Assembly (NCBI RefSeq): GCF_003075395.1
Contig: NZ_QDFV01000003.1
Coordinates: forward strand, 372,685-436,684
Origin: Microbacterium sp. TPD7012
Lineage (GTDB): Bacteria; Actinomycetota; Actinomycetes; Actinomycetales; Microbacteriaceae
Length of the DNA: 64,000 nucleotides
Direction: 5' to 3'
The notes below the pieces were generated by a model. It was not told where the DNA came from. It did not search any database and saw nothing but the letters and a program-made list of their open reading frames with translations. Of the stretch, positions 1 through 9,078 are shown piece by piece. Position numbers and translations under genes: made by a program. Position 1 is the stretch's first letter; each line of letters begins with the position of its first letter.

Positions 1-9
1 CGTGTCGTG

Positions 10-82
10 TGACCCCAGCGGGATTCGAACCCGCGTTACCGCCGTGAGAGGGCAGCGTACTAGGCCGCTATACGATGGGGCC
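10..82 (-). tRNA. tRNA-Glu (CUC)
   Basis: Read on the minus strand this folds into a full cloverleaf. The acceptor stem GGCCCCA pairs with TGGGGTC, the T-arm contains GTTCGAATC, and the anticodon stem CTGCC/GGCGG closes the loop CTCTCAC, giving anticodon CUC (decodes GAG). The discriminator base is A and CCA is not encoded, so it must be added after transcription. GAG is the preferred Glu codon in this GC-rich genome. Confidence 0.95.
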
Positions 83-234
83 GTCTGGCCGGACGTTTCC
101 GTCCCGCGACAACCGTTCAAGTATGCCACGACGATTCTCGGTCCGCAAAATCGAGGCCGCCCTTCGCGAACTCTCGGGCGTGGCGGGCGGCGAATGTGTT
201 TGCCGCCGAGCGTCCGAAGGGGTTGACTCGTCTC

Positions 235-873
235 ATGCGCGTCACGAAGTTCGAACATGCCACCCTCCGCATCGATGTGGACCAGGACACCCTCCTGATC
301 GATCCGGGCTCCTTCACGTCTCCGCTGGTCGACCTCGGCGGCCTCGTCGGCGTCGTGATCACGCACGAGCACCCGGATCACTGGACTCCGGACCACCTGG
401 ATCGCATCCTGCGCGATGCCCCCGGGACCCCGATCTACGCGCCGTCCGGCGTCGCGCGCGCTGCCGAGGGATACGAGATCACCGTCGTCGCTCCCGGCGA
501 CACGATCGAGGTCGGGGCGTTCACCCTGCGGTTCTTCGGCGGCACGCACGAGGTCATCCACTCCTCGCTCCCGGTCGTCGAGAACGTCGGCGTGCTCGTG
601 AACGACGAGCTCTACTACCCGGGCGACTCCTACGCGGTGCCGGAGGGCGTCGAGGTCGACACGCTCGCAGCTCCGCTGGGCGCGCCGTGGCTCAAGATCG
701 GCGAGGCCATGGACTACGTGCTCGCGGTGAAGCCGAAGCGCTCGTTCGGCACCCACGACATGACCCTCTCCGTCATCGGCAAGAACATGCACCGCCAGCG
801 CCTGCAGTGGGCGACGGAACAGGGCGGCGGTGCGTTCACGGTGCTCGAGCCCGGCGACTCGCTCGACCTGTGA
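235..873 (+). CDS. MBL-fold metallo-hydrolase (UlaG-like)
   Basis: A 212-residue metallo-beta-lactamase-fold hydrolase. The HxHxDH metal motif is visible as THEHPDHW (H44, H46, D48, H49). Later GGTH, YYPGDS and GTHD segments match the remaining metal ligands of UlaG-like proteins. Members of this family are cytosolic and hydrolyse lactones or phosphodiesters; the substrate here is unknown. I chose the ATG at 235 (MRVTKFEHATLRID) because family similarity begins there; the 13-residue upstream extension lacks it. The stop codon overlaps the next gene's GTG as GTGA, so the two are probably translationally coupled. Confidence 0.85.
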   Translation: MRVTKFEHATLRIDVDQDTLLIDPGSFTSPLVDLGGLVGVVITHEHPDHWTPDHLDRILRDAPGTPIYAPSGVARAAEGYEITVVAPGDTIEVGAFTLRFFGGTHEVIHSSLPVVENVGVLVNDELYYPGDSYAVPEGVEVDTLAAPLGAPWLKIGEAMDYVLAVKPKRSFGTHDMTLSVIGKNMHRQRLQWATEQGGGAFTVLEPGDSLDL

Positions 874-1400
874 CAGGCCCCGTTCGTCGGCTCCTGCCGG
901 AGCCGACCCCTCGTCTGCGCTTCCGCGAGATGACCGCCGGCGACCTCGATGCGATGGCCGAACTGCTGGGCGACCCCGAGGTGATGGCGTACTACCCGGC
1001 GCCGAAGACCCGGTCGGAGAGCGCCGACTGGATCGCACGCATGCGGGACAGGTACGAGAGCCACGGCCACGCCCTCTGGATCATCGAGACGCACGACGGC
1101 GTGTTCGTGGGCGACTGCGGCCTCACGTGGCAGTCGGTCAACGAAGCTCCGGTGCTGGAGGTCGGCTACCACGTGCACCGATCCCTGCAGCGGCAGGGGC
1201 TGGCGACCGAGGCGGCGCGGGCATGTGTGGATCTCGTCGCACAGGAGTTCGCGCCGACGCTGCTGACCGCGATCATCCATCCGGACAACACCGCGTCGCG
1301 CCGTGTCGCGGAGAATCTGGGCATGACCCACATCGACGACGACCACGCGCATCCGTGGATCGTTCGCACCGTGATGGGGATGCAGGTCTCTCCGCGCTAG
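870..1400 (+). CDS. GNAT N-acetyltransferase (RimJ/RimL-like)
   Basis: A 176-residue acetyltransferase of the RimJ/RimL-like GNAT family. The N-terminal pattern PRLRFREMTAGDLDAM and the acetyl-CoA-binding stretch RSLQRQGLATEAA, followed by HPDNTASRRVAENLGM, are typical. It likely acetylates a protein N-terminus or a small amine; the target cannot be read from sequence. The GTG start overlaps the stop of the upstream hydrolase by 4 nt; ATG 930 is an alternative. It converges with pepN, and both genes share one palindromic CTAG for their TAG stop codons. Confidence 0.8.
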   Translation: MTGPVRRLLPEPTPRLRFREMTAGDLDAMAELLGDPEVMAYYPAPKTRSESADWIARMRDRYESHGHALWIIETHDGVFVGDCGLTWQSVNEAPVLEVGYHVHRSLQRQGLATEAARACVDLVAQEFAPTLLTAIIHPDNTASRRVAENLGMTHIDDDHAHPWIVRTVMGMQVSPR

Positions 1401-3883
1401 CTCCGCGTGATCGCCCGCACCCGGAGCGAGCGCTCCAGATGGTCGCGCTGCTCGATGACGAGGCGCCGGAGGGCTGCGGGCGCCTCCGCGTGCTCGGCGA
1501 GCCATGCGTCTGCCCGGTCCAGGGAGTCGCCCGCGGGGAAGAGCCCGACCACGAGGCGTCTCGCCAGCTCGATGCTGCGCGCGTCCCACGCCTCGCGGAT
1601 CCGGGCGAAGTACTCCGCGTCGAACTCCGCGATCAGATCGCGACGCCCTCCCGCCCGGAAGCCGGCGATCTCGGCATCCAGATGGTCGTTGCTCAGCGAG
1701 TGATCGGTCCACGCCGTGTTCCAGGCCTGCCGACGCACCGCCGCATCCGGGCGCGACGACAGGGCGCGCCGCTCGGCGGTGCGCCCGCTGCCGGTGTCGT
1801 CGTGCGCGAGCTCGGCGGCGATGTCGTCGGCGCCCGCATGGCCCGTCGTCACGAGAGCCGTGAGCAGCTGCCAGCGCAGATCGGGGTCGACGGTGAGACC
1901 GTCCGGAACCCGGCCGTCGAGCATCGCCCGCAGCTCGACGTGCCGTACGTCGTCGAAAGCGGATGCCGAGGCGAGGGCCCTCGCCCACGACAGCTGCGCG
2001 TCGCCGCCGGGCTCCGCGACCTGCAGAGCGCTCCCCGCCGCTTCTGTCCAGGCGCGCTGCTCGTCGGCGCGGTGCGCGTCGGGGACGAACTGGCGCACCG
2101 CCACGGCGGCGTTGGCGAGCACACCGGAGAGCAGCCCGATGTTCCCCTCCCCCGGGGCGTGCGTCCGCACGATCGAGAGGTAGCGACGCGCATCGAGCAC
2201 GCCGTCGCGGGTCGCGTTCCACAGCGACGACCACACGAGGGCCCGCGCCAGCGGATCATCGACCGCGGACAGCGACTCCTCGACGGTGCGGAGCGAACGC
2301 TCGTCGAGCCGGGCCTTCGCATACGTGAGGTCGTCGTCGTTGACCAGCACGAGATCGGCCTCGCCGAGCTCGATCTCGGTCTGCTCGCCGACGATGTCGA
2401 GTTCGCGCTGCTCGCGCCGCACCACGCGCCCGTCGACGCGGTCGTAGAGACCGATGCGCAGGCGGTGCGGGCGCGGATCGGTCTGCCGCAGCGTGCGGCG
2501 GCCCTCGGCATCCGTCTCGATCCACAGGGCCGACACCCCGGATGTCTGCAGCCATGCGCGCGACCAGTCGCTCATGTCGCGGCCCGACACGGCGCTCAGC
2601 TCGACGAGGAAGTCGTCCAGGGTCGTGTTGCCGAAGGCGTTCGCGGCGAAGTACCGGCGCGCTCCCTCGAAGAAGGCATCGTCGCCCACGAACGCGACGA
2701 GCTGCTTGAGCACGGCGGCGCCCTTGGCGTACGTGATGCCGTCGAAGTTCAGCTTCGCGGCCTCGAGGTCGGTGATGTCGGCGACGATCGGGTGGGTGGT
2801 CGGCAACTGGTCCTGCTGATACGCCCAGGCCTTGCGGTTCGCGGCGAACTTCACCCATGCGTCGTGGAATCGCGTCGCGACCGCTGAGGCGTGCGACCCC
2901 ATGTAGTCGGCGAACGACTCCTTCAGCCAGAGGTCGTCCCACCACTTCATCGTGACGAGGTCCCCGAACCACATGTGCGCCATCTCGTGCAGGATCGTGT
3001 TCGCGCGGGCGGCGCGCTGGGCGTCGGTGGCCGCGCCGCGGGAGATGTACCCCTCGGTGAACGTCACGAGACCCGGGTTCTCCATGGCGCCGAGGTTGTA
3101 CTCGGGCACGAAGATCTGATCGTACTTCCCCCACGGGTACGGGTAGGCGAAGGCATCCGTGAAGAAGTCGAGGCCCTGTCGGGTGATCTCGAGGATCTCG
3201 TCGGACTCCAGGTGCTTCGAGAGGGAACGGCGCACGAACACGCCGAGCGCGATGCGCTGGTCGTCGCGCTCCCAGGCTCCGTCGACCCGCGCGTAGGGAC
3301 CGGCGGCGACGACCGTGATGTAGCTCGAGATCGGCAGCGTCGGGGCGAACTGCACGCGCTGCACGCCGAGGCCGGGATCGGTGCGCTCCGGGGCCTGGTT
3401 GGAGAGGACCTCCCAGCCGGAAGGCGCATCCACGACGAACGTGTAGGCGGCCTTCATGTCGGGCTGCTCGAAGCAGGCCATCACCCGGCGGGAGTCCGCG
3501 GGCTCGTACTGCGTGTAGAGGTACGTCGCATCGTCGACGGGATCATGGAACCGGTGCAGTCCCTCCCCCGATCGGCTGTAAGCCCCGACGGCCTCGACGC
3601 GGACCACGTTGGCAGTCGTCAGCCCCGACAGCACGATGCGGGCGCCGTCGTACTCGACAGGGCGCTCCTCACCGTTCACGACGACGCGACGCACCTCCTC
3701 TCCGATGAAGTCGAGCCAGGTCGCGTCGACCGTCGCGTCGAACTCGAGAGTCGTCGTCGTCGGGAAGCCGGTGCGTGCGCGCTCCGGCGCTCCGGTCAGG
3801 TCGAGCTCGACGCGGATGCTGCGCAGAGTGACCGCCGCGGATCGCGCCGCGGTCTCCTGTCGGCTGAGGTTGGCGGTGTCCAT
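1397..3883 (-). CDS. pepN: Aminopeptidase N (M1 zinc metallopeptidase)
   Basis: An 828-residue cytosolic M1 aminopeptidase that removes N-terminal residues from peptides. The exopeptidase motif GAMEN is at 265-269 and the zinc site HEMAH at 299-303, with the third ligand E322 in WLKESF, the spacing expected for the family. The N-terminal beta domain (residues about 15-200) and the alpha-helical C-terminal ERAP1-like domain are both present, and length is normal for actinobacterial PepN. It follows the topoisomerase gene on the same strand with a 49-nt gap. The sequence shows no specific regulation. Confidence 0.97.
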   Translation of the reverse strand: MDTANLSRQETAARSAAVTLRSIRVELDLTGAPERARTGFPTTTTLEFDATVDATWLDFIGEEVRRVVVNGEERPVEYDGARIVLSGLTTANVVRVEAVGAYSRSGEGLHRFHDPVDDATYLYTQYEPADSRRVMACFEQPDMKAAYTFVVDAPSGWEVLSNQAPERTDPGLGVQRVQFAPTLPISSYITVVAAGPYARVDGAWERDDQRIALGVFVRRSLSKHLESDEILEITRQGLDFFTDAFAYPYPWGKYDQIFVPEYNLGAMENPGLVTFTEGYISRGAATDAQRAARANTILHEMAHMWFGDLVTMKWWDDLWLKESFADYMGSHASAVATRFHDAWVKFAANRKAWAYQQDQLPTTHPIVADITDLEAAKLNFDGITYAKGAAVLKQLVAFVGDDAFFEGARRYFAANAFGNTTLDDFLVELSAVSGRDMSDWSRAWLQTSGVSALWIETDAEGRRTLRQTDPRPHRLRIGLYDRVDGRVVRREQRELDIVGEQTEIELGEADLVLVNDDDLTYAKARLDERSLRTVEESLSAVDDPLARALVWSSLWNATRDGVLDARRYLSIVRTHAPGEGNIGLLSGVLANAAVAVRQFVPDAHRADEQRAWTEAAGSALQVAEPGGDAQLSWARALASASAFDDVRHVELRAMLDGRVPDGLTVDPDLRWQLLTALVTTGHAGADDIAAELAHDDTGSGRTAERRALSSRPDAAVRRQAWNTAWTDHSLSNDHLDAEIAGFRAGGRRDLIAEFDAEYFARIREAWDARSIELARRLVVGLFPAGDSLDRADAWLAEHAEAPAALRRLVIEQRDHLERSLRVRAITRS

Positions 3884-3932
3884 CCCACCATCCTTTCATC
3901 CGGCGGCTACCGACCCGGACGCCCGCCCTCGC

Positions 3933-4946
3933 TCAGCGCCGACGCTCTCTCTTCTCGCGCCGTCCGGCCTTGCGGCTCTTCTCGGGCCCGCCGAGCAGAC
4001 GACGGATGGCCGTCTCCGGCGTCACGGTCAGATCGAGCGTCTGTCCGCGGGCGTAGAGCCGGAAGACACGGGGGTCGATGTAGCTGCCGCGCGCGACGGC
4101 CGTCGTGTTCCCGAGTGCCGTCGCCGTCGCCTGGACCGCGAGACGCTCCGCCCTGGCCCGATCCCCGCGACGGTCGAGCTCGCCGATCTGCGCCAGCGCA
4201 TCCGCGGCGGTGATCGTGCCGTGCAGGGTCCGGAAGTCCTTCGCCGAGAACGTGGCACCCGTGATCTCGCGCACGTACGCGTTGACCTCCGCCGGAGTGA
4301 TGCGCACCCGCCGACGCCCCCTGCGGTAGGCGAGGAGGAACTCCCGTGGACCACCCGCGGCGAATTCGGTGAGGGCCTCGGCGAGTGAGTCGTCCGTGAT
4401 CTCGATCGACGCCGTCCTGCCGCTCTTCGCGGGGAAGGACAGGGCGACAGCGCTGCCGTCGAGCTTCACGTCGCGTCTGCGCAGGGTCGTCAGCCCGCGG
4501 CTGCCGTGACGCACGAGGTATCGCTCGGATCCGATGCGGAGCGCGGCGTCGTCGAGCAGGCGGAAGGCGATCGCGAGAGCCTTGGCCTTCGTCTGCCCGT
4601 CGTCACCGAGCGCGCGGGTCACCTGGGCCCTGGCACCCGGAAGCGCGGCGGCGAGGTCGAGCGCGCGGATGAACTTGCGTCGATCACGCGAGACCCGCCA
4701 GAGCGGGTGATACAGGTACTGCTTGCGTCCGGCTTCGTCGATGCCCACGGCCTGGATGTGAGCCAGGGGGTCGGCGGCGATCCAGACGTCGGTCCATGCC
4801 GGCGGGATCACCAGGTCGCTGACCCGCTCCCGATCGGCCTCCGGAGCCGTCTCACCCGCCGCATCCACGTAGCGGAACCCGGACCCGGATCGCACACGAC
4901 GGAATCCGGGGTCCTGCCCGGGAACGACGCGGTTCAGTCTCGCCAT
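3933..4946 (-). CDS. DNA topoisomerase IB
   Basis: A 337-residue type IB topoisomerase of the bacterial/poxvirus class, which relaxes supercoils through a 3'-phosphotyrosine intermediate. Recognisable blocks are VIPPAWTDVWI, RKQYLYHPLWR, FSAKDFRTLHGT and the catalytic segment LGNTTAVARGSYIDPRV, with the nucleophile probably Y289. The C-terminus is a very basic tail rich in RR/KR. A GAGGAGG ribosome site sits about 8 nt before the ATG. Bacterial IB enzymes are scattered among actinobacteria and are not essential; pepN follows on the same strand. Confidence 0.92.
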   Translation of the reverse strand: MARLNRVVPGQDPGFRRVRSGSGFRYVDAAGETAPEADRERVSDLVIPPAWTDVWIAADPLAHIQAVGIDEAGRKQYLYHPLWRVSRDRRKFIRALDLAAALPGARAQVTRALGDDGQTKAKALAIAFRLLDDAALRIGSERYLVRHGSRGLTTLRRRDVKLDGSAVALSFPAKSGRTASIEITDDSLAEALTEFAAGGPREFLLAYRRGRRRVRITPAEVNAYVREITGATFSAKDFRTLHGTITAADALAQIGELDRRGDRARAERLAVQATATALGNTTAVARGSYIDPRVFRLYARGQTLDLTVTPETAIRRLLGGPEKSRKAGRREKRERRR

Positions 4947-5034
4947 CCGCTCTGCCTCCTCGACTCATTGTCGGATCGAGGATGTCGTGCTTGCTTCGCC
5001 ACTGAAAGGGAGTGGCGTCGCGTGCTCTGCCGTG

Positions 5035-5529
5035 CTATCGCGCCTCAGCACGGGGTGCGGCGAAGGCGCTGCGCATATGGTCGCTCGTGAGGAAGTCGGC
5101 GATGCCGATCATGATCAGGCTGAAGACGATCTGCTCGGAGACCATCCAGAGCGGGTAGAGGCCGGGGGTCGCCGCCATCACGAGCGTGATCACCGGGAAG
5201 ATCTGCGCGAACAGCCGCAGCCGTCGATACGCCCACCGCCATCCTCGCCGCGCCCGCCAGGCGAGGGAGAACAAGGTGGCGGTCATCGCGAGCACGACCA
5301 GCGTCCGCATCCAGACGGCGAAGGAGACCGGCTCCCCCTCGACGGCGAGCAGCAACGCGACCACGACGGCTCCGACGCCGATCACGAGCTCGACGACGAG
5401 AAGCCAGAGGATCCAGGTGAACGCTCGCACGGTCTTGGGGTGTGTGCGGTCGGCCTCGCTGATCGCGACGCCGGCCTGCCGCCCGCCCGCGATCCGGTCG
5501 AGACGGAGGAAGAGGGATTCCAGAGCCAT
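5035..5529 (-). CDS. Small integral membrane protein, unknown function
   Basis: A 164-residue protein with about four predicted membrane helices: near residues 38-62 (WILWLLVVELVIGVGAVVV), 72-92, 108-122 and 127-148. The N-terminus is soluble and carries GGRQAG. No catalytic motif is visible and I do not recognise the family. Its start lies 9 nt after the stop of the upstream MFS transporter gene on the same strand, so the two are probably cotranscribed. It may be an accessory of that transporter, but this is only context. Confidence 0.65.
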   Translation of the reverse strand: MALESLFLRLDRIAGGRQAGVAISEADRTHPKTVRAFTWILWLLVVELVIGVGAVVVALLLAVEGEPVSFAVWMRTLVVLAMTATLFSLAWRARRGWRWAYRRLRLFAQIFPVITLVMAATPGLYPLWMVSEQIVFSLIMIGIADFLTSDHMRSAFAAPRAEAR

Positions 5530-5538
5530 GGCTGGAGC

Positions 5539-6861
5539 CTAAGGGCTTCGACCCCCGCCGTCGTCGTCCGTTCGATGGATGCCGGAAACGCCCGCAGCCC
5601 CGGCATCCGGTCCGCCATCGGCACCGACCGACGACACTCCGTTCGCCTCGGGCAGGACGACCCGTTCGAGCACCAGGGCCAGCACGCCGACGGCGAGGCT
5701 CCCCGCGATCATCACGCCGATGAACCAGCCGTCCCATCCCCCGCCGAGCATCACACCGGCCACGAGCGGTCCCGTGATGGCGCCGCCCTGGAAGGCCGCG
5801 GAGTTGATCGCGTTGTAGCGCCCTCTCGTGCGGTCGGAGGCGAGATCGTTGTAGATGGCGGGGACCGTGGGCTGCAGCATCGTCTCCCCGAATGCGAAGA
5901 CGCCCATGAAGGCGATCACACCGATCGCTGCCGTCACCGAGCCGGGAAGGAATCCCGTCGCTCCGAGAATCACCCACGACAGCGCCCAGATGAGCGCCAT
6001 CACCTGCATGACCCTGGTGCGTCGTCGGCCGGAGATGAGCCGGAGCACCGCGAACTGCAGCAGAACGATCACCGCCGTGTTCACGGCGAACGAGAGGCCG
6101 ACCACCTGCGTCGACACCTCGGAGACCTGCCGCGCGAATGCCGGGAACCCCGCCTCCATCTGCCCGTATCCGATGAACACGGCCAGGAACGTCAGCAGGG
6201 TGAGCCACAGGACGGCCGGCCGACGGAGGATCTCGCGGTACCCGCCGACCGGGGGTGCGTCGGCCTCGGCCTCGTGCTGAGTGCGCACGTGGCGGAGCGG
6301 TCCGAGCAGCAGCGCCAGCGGGATGAGACTGCTCGCCGCATCGACCAGGAAGATCGTCGTGAACGTCGTGGGGTCGTGCACGTCGACGAAGAACCCGCCG
6401 ATCACACCGCCGACGCCGATGCCGAGATTCACCAGAGCGAAGTTGACGCCGAAGTACTGCTGACGCACCTCGCCGTCGACGACCGTGGCGATGAGCGCGT
6501 TGAACCCCGGCCATGAGACGCCGAAGTTGACGCCGATGAGGATGACGGCGATCGCGGCGACCGCCGGATGCGTGGCGAACGCGAGCAGCGCGCAGCCCGC
6601 GATCATCGACAGGAGTCCGACGATCAGCACGCGCCGCGCGCCGAAACGGTCGATCAGCGTCCCGCCGGGGCCCGTGACGATCAATCCGGTGATCGCGATG
6701 AGGCTCATCAGCGCGCCCGAGATGCCGAGATCGAATCCGCGGACCTCGTGGAGATAGATGATCGTGAACGGGAGCGTCATCCCTCGACCGAGAGTCTGGA
6801 TCGCCACGGTCGACAGCAGCCAGCGCCCTTCGGTGGGCAGCGCGTTCCAGAAGCTTCTCAT
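5539..6861 (-). CDS. MFS transporter (drug:H+ antiporter type)
   Basis: About 440 residues with 12 hydrophobic helices. The loop 2-3 motif appears as GTLIDRFGARRVLIVG, and the N-terminal helix contains GRGMTLPFTIIYLHEVRG, typical of the major facilitator superfamily. It is expected to exchange a small molecule for protons at the plasma membrane; the substrate is unknown. The start at 6861 (MRSFWNAL) is chosen because the first helix follows at once. An in-frame GTG three codons upstream and a longer reading frame to 6990 are less likely. The downstream small membrane protein appears to be in the same operon. Confidence 0.85.
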   Translation of the reverse strand: MRSFWNALPTEGRWLLSTVAIQTLGRGMTLPFTIIYLHEVRGFDLGISGALMSLIAITGLIVTGPGGTLIDRFGARRVLIVGLLSMIAGCALLAFATHPAVAAIAVILIGVNFGVSWPGFNALIATVVDGEVRQQYFGVNFALVNLGIGVGGVIGGFFVDVHDPTTFTTIFLVDAASSLIPLALLLGPLRHVRTQHEAEADAPPVGGYREILRRPAVLWLTLLTFLAVFIGYGQMEAGFPAFARQVSEVSTQVVGLSFAVNTAVIVLLQFAVLRLISGRRRTRVMQVMALIWALSWVILGATGFLPGSVTAAIGVIAFMGVFAFGETMLQPTVPAIYNDLASDRTRGRYNAINSAAFQGGAITGPLVAGVMLGGGWDGWFIGVMIAGSLAVGVLALVLERVVLPEANGVSSVGADGGPDAGAAGVSGIHRTDDDGGGRSP

Positions 6862-6977
6862 GCCGGTCACCCGAGCATTCTTCCCGATGCCTCCGACATT
6901 CTCTGTGCGCAGGGCCGTATCACCCGAACGCGAATCCGGATTGTCCGGATCCCACCGGTTCTGGGATGATCCTGAAC

Positions 6978-7814
6978 ATGGCACTGTCACTCGAGGAGTT
7001 CCGCGCCGCCCTGCTGAGCGCGGACGGACGCCGTCACCTCGGCATCACGCTGACGGATGCCGAGGCGCAGCAGGTGCACGACGACCCGGCATCCGCGCAG
7101 AGCTGGTACTCCTACTGGCTCACGACCCCCGCCGCCGCGGCCGCTCCCGCGACGACGCCGTATCCCGCCGTACCGCAGGTCCCCGCACCTCCGGCGCCCG
7201 TGCCGCAGGCTCCCCTCGGCGATCACGATCTGACGCGGATCCTGCCCGCCGCACCCGGGGCGTACGCGGGTGGATCTCCGTACCCTTCGGCCCTCCCCCC
7301 GACGGACACGGCTCCGCGGAAGAAGAACGTCGGACTCTGGGTCACTCTCTCGATCCTCGGGGCCCTGCTGCTGATCGCGGCGATCGTCGTCGTCTTCGCC
7401 TTCACGACCGCGCGCCACTGGACCAAGGTCGATGTGCCCGAGAAGCCGGAGACGTTCCACAGCGAGGAATTCGAGACCGGACGGTTCGACGTGGCCATGG
7501 ACGCGGTCAACCCCTGCTTCGTGAACCAGGACTGGACCGACTGCATCACCGTGATGCAGGCGCAGTACGACGCGACGTGCGCCGGTGTCGAGCTCACCGA
7601 GTCGGCCGCCGCCCTGTGCGCGGACTACCTCGCGGCCGTCGACGAGATGAGAGCCCTCGACGAACCGGGGTCGTACGTCGCCTCGCTCGGCGACTACGGC
7701 AGCCTCTCGCGCACTGCGGAGATCGACACCCGGCAGGTGTCCAACAACGATCAGGCACCGGCCGTGACCCACGAGGCCGTCTGCTACCTGGGCTTCATCG
7801 GAGAGTGCGAGTAG
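6978..7814 (+). CDS. Membrane-anchored protein with Pro-rich linker and secreted Cys-rich domain
   Basis: A 278-residue protein of unknown function. The first ~50 residues form a soluble cytosolic segment with SWYSYWL, followed by an Ala/Pro-rich linker (about 52-100). One membrane helix near 115-140 (LWVTLSILGALLLIAAIVVV) comes next. The last ~135 residues, predicted outside, hold five or six cysteines that could form disulfides. The layout resembles actinobacterial cell-envelope sensors, but I recognise no domain. ATG 6966 is an alternative start; neither has a convincing ribosome site. It converges with the epimerase gene 7 nt downstream. Confidence 0.7.
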   Translation: MALSLEEFRAALLSADGRRHLGITLTDAEAQQVHDDPASAQSWYSYWLTTPAAAAAPATTPYPAVPQVPAPPAPVPQAPLGDHDLTRILPAAPGAYAGGSPYPSALPPTDTAPRKKNVGLWVTLSILGALLLIAAIVVVFAFTTARHWTKVDVPEKPETFHSEEFETGRFDVAMDAVNPCFVNQDWTDCITVMQAQYDATCAGVELTESAAALCADYLAAVDEMRALDEPGSYVASLGDYGSLSRTAEIDTRQVSNNDQAPAVTHEAVCYLGFIGECE

Positions 7815-7821
7815 TCCGGGA

Positions 7822-8817
7822 TCAGCTCCGCGGCAGAGCGAGAACGCGCTCGAACGCCGCGTCGGCCGCGGCATCGACGATCTGACGATCCGGGTTCGCG
7901 TCGTACCACGCCAGGATCTCGTGCGCTCCCTGATCGAAGGTGACCGTGGTGCGGAACTCGGGCACGAGGCCCTTCACCTTGCTGTTGTCGAAGACCATCG
8001 AGTGCGCCTTGTCGCCCAGCAGGCCATCACCCCACGCGGGGTGCACCGCCGCGATCGTGTCGGACGCGACGTGCACGAGCTCGGGATCGACGCCGGCCGC
8101 CGCTCCGAGCCATCGATAGATCTGATCCCACGTCGGCGCGTGATCACCCGTGATGTGGAACGCGTCGCCCACGGCGGCAGGATGGCCGAGGAGACCCACG
8201 AACCCCACCGCGAAATCCCGAGTGTGCGTGATGGTCCACAGACTGGACCCGTCGCCGTGCACCACGACCGGCTTGCCCGCGCGCATCCGGGCGATGTCGG
8301 TCCATCCGCCGAGCGTCGGCACCGAGGTCGCGTCGTAGGTGTGCGACGGCCGCACGATCGTCGCGGGGAACCCGCGTTCCCGGTAGGCCGAGACGAGCAG
8401 GTCCTCGCAGGCGATCTTGTCTCGCGAGTACTGCCAGTGCGGATTGCGCAGCGGCGTGGACTCGGTGACCGGAAGACGTGACGGCGGCGTCTGGTACGCC
8501 GACGCCGAGCTGATGAACACGTACTGCCCGACCCGGCCCTCGAAGAGATCGACGCCGGACTGCACCTGATCCGGCGTGAAGGACAGGAAATCCGCCACGA
8601 CGTCGAAGTCCTCCCAGGCAGCGTCCAGCGCCGCCCGGGTCGCCTCCGGATCCCTGATGTCGGCGACGATCGACCGGGCACCCTCGGGCAGCGGACGGAT
8701 GCCGGTGGTCCCGCGGTTGAGCACCGTGACGTCGTGGCCGAGGTCGAGGGCGTGCGACACGCTGGCGGAGCTGATGATCCCCGTGCCGCCGATGAACAGG
8801 ATCCGTTGTGGGCTCAT
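7822..8817 (-). CDS. NAD-dependent epimerase/dehydratase (extended SDR)
   Basis: A 331-residue extended short-chain dehydrogenase/reductase. The NAD(P)-binding GxxGxxS-type motif is at residues 10-16 (GGTGIIS). The family strand VTVLNRG follows, then a YSRDKI segment supplying catalytic Tyr and Lys, and VRPSHTY. It resembles the chloroplast CSP41/nucleoside-diphosphate-sugar epimerase group, which often acts on sugar nucleotides or binds RNA. The substrate cannot be inferred. It stands alone between a convergent membrane protein gene and tRNA-Gln. Confidence 0.85.
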   Translation of the reverse strand: MSPQRILFIGGTGIISSASVSHALDLGHDVTVLNRGTTGIRPLPEGARSIVADIRDPEATRAALDAAWEDFDVVADFLSFTPDQVQSGVDLFEGRVGQYVFISSASAYQTPPSRLPVTESTPLRNPHWQYSRDKIACEDLLVSAYRERGFPATIVRPSHTYDATSVPTLGGWTDIARMRAGKPVVVHGDGSSLWTITHTRDFAVGFVGLLGHPAAVGDAFHITGDHAPTWDQIYRWLGAAAGVDPELVHVASDTIAAVHPAWGDGLLGDKAHSMVFDNSKVKGLVPEFRTTVTFDQGAHEILAWYDANPDRQIVDAAADAAFERVLALPRS

Positions 8818-8865
8818 GAGGTCAGTCTGCCAGGAGCGCCGTGCGGAGAACCACTCGCTTCAACG

Positions 8866-8891
8866 AAAAAACCCCCGCTCACGCGAGGGTT
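8866..8891 (-). terminator. Rho-independent terminator of tRNA-Gln
   Basis: On the minus strand a GC-rich stem (AACCCTCGC/GCGGGGGTT, one T-G wobble, loop gtga) is followed by a run of six T residues. It begins about 10 nt after the tRNA-Gln 3' end and is a classical intrinsic terminator. Confidence 0.85.
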
Positions 8892-8900
8892 CTCATCTTG

Positions 8901-8972
8901 CTGGGGTACCTGGACTCGAACCAAGAATAACGGAACCAGAAACCGTCGTGTTGCCAATTACACCATACCCCA
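8901..8972 (-). tRNA. tRNA-Gln (CUG)
   Basis: The minus-strand cloverleaf starts TGGGGTA and pairs with TACCCCA. The anticodon arm ACGGT-TTCTGGT-TCCGT has the closing U-U pair usual for tRNA-Gln, giving anticodon CUG. The T-loop is GGTTCGAGTCC and the discriminator is G. CCA is not encoded. A strong terminator follows. Confidence 0.95.
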
Positions 8973-9078
8973 AGGGCGAAACCGGAGCCTCGCACCGAGA
9001 ATCAAGCCTACCGGAGCAGGGGCAGAACGCCAAAACGCCCCGTGTCTCCCGCGCCCCGGGCGCGTCGCGCGCGACATG

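Noticed and set aside
714..2887. Long open frames antisense to the GNAT and pepN genes
   Set aside because: They are Arg/Ala/Pro-rich, lack family motifs, and mirror genes with clear catalytic residues on the other strand; a GC-rich artefact.
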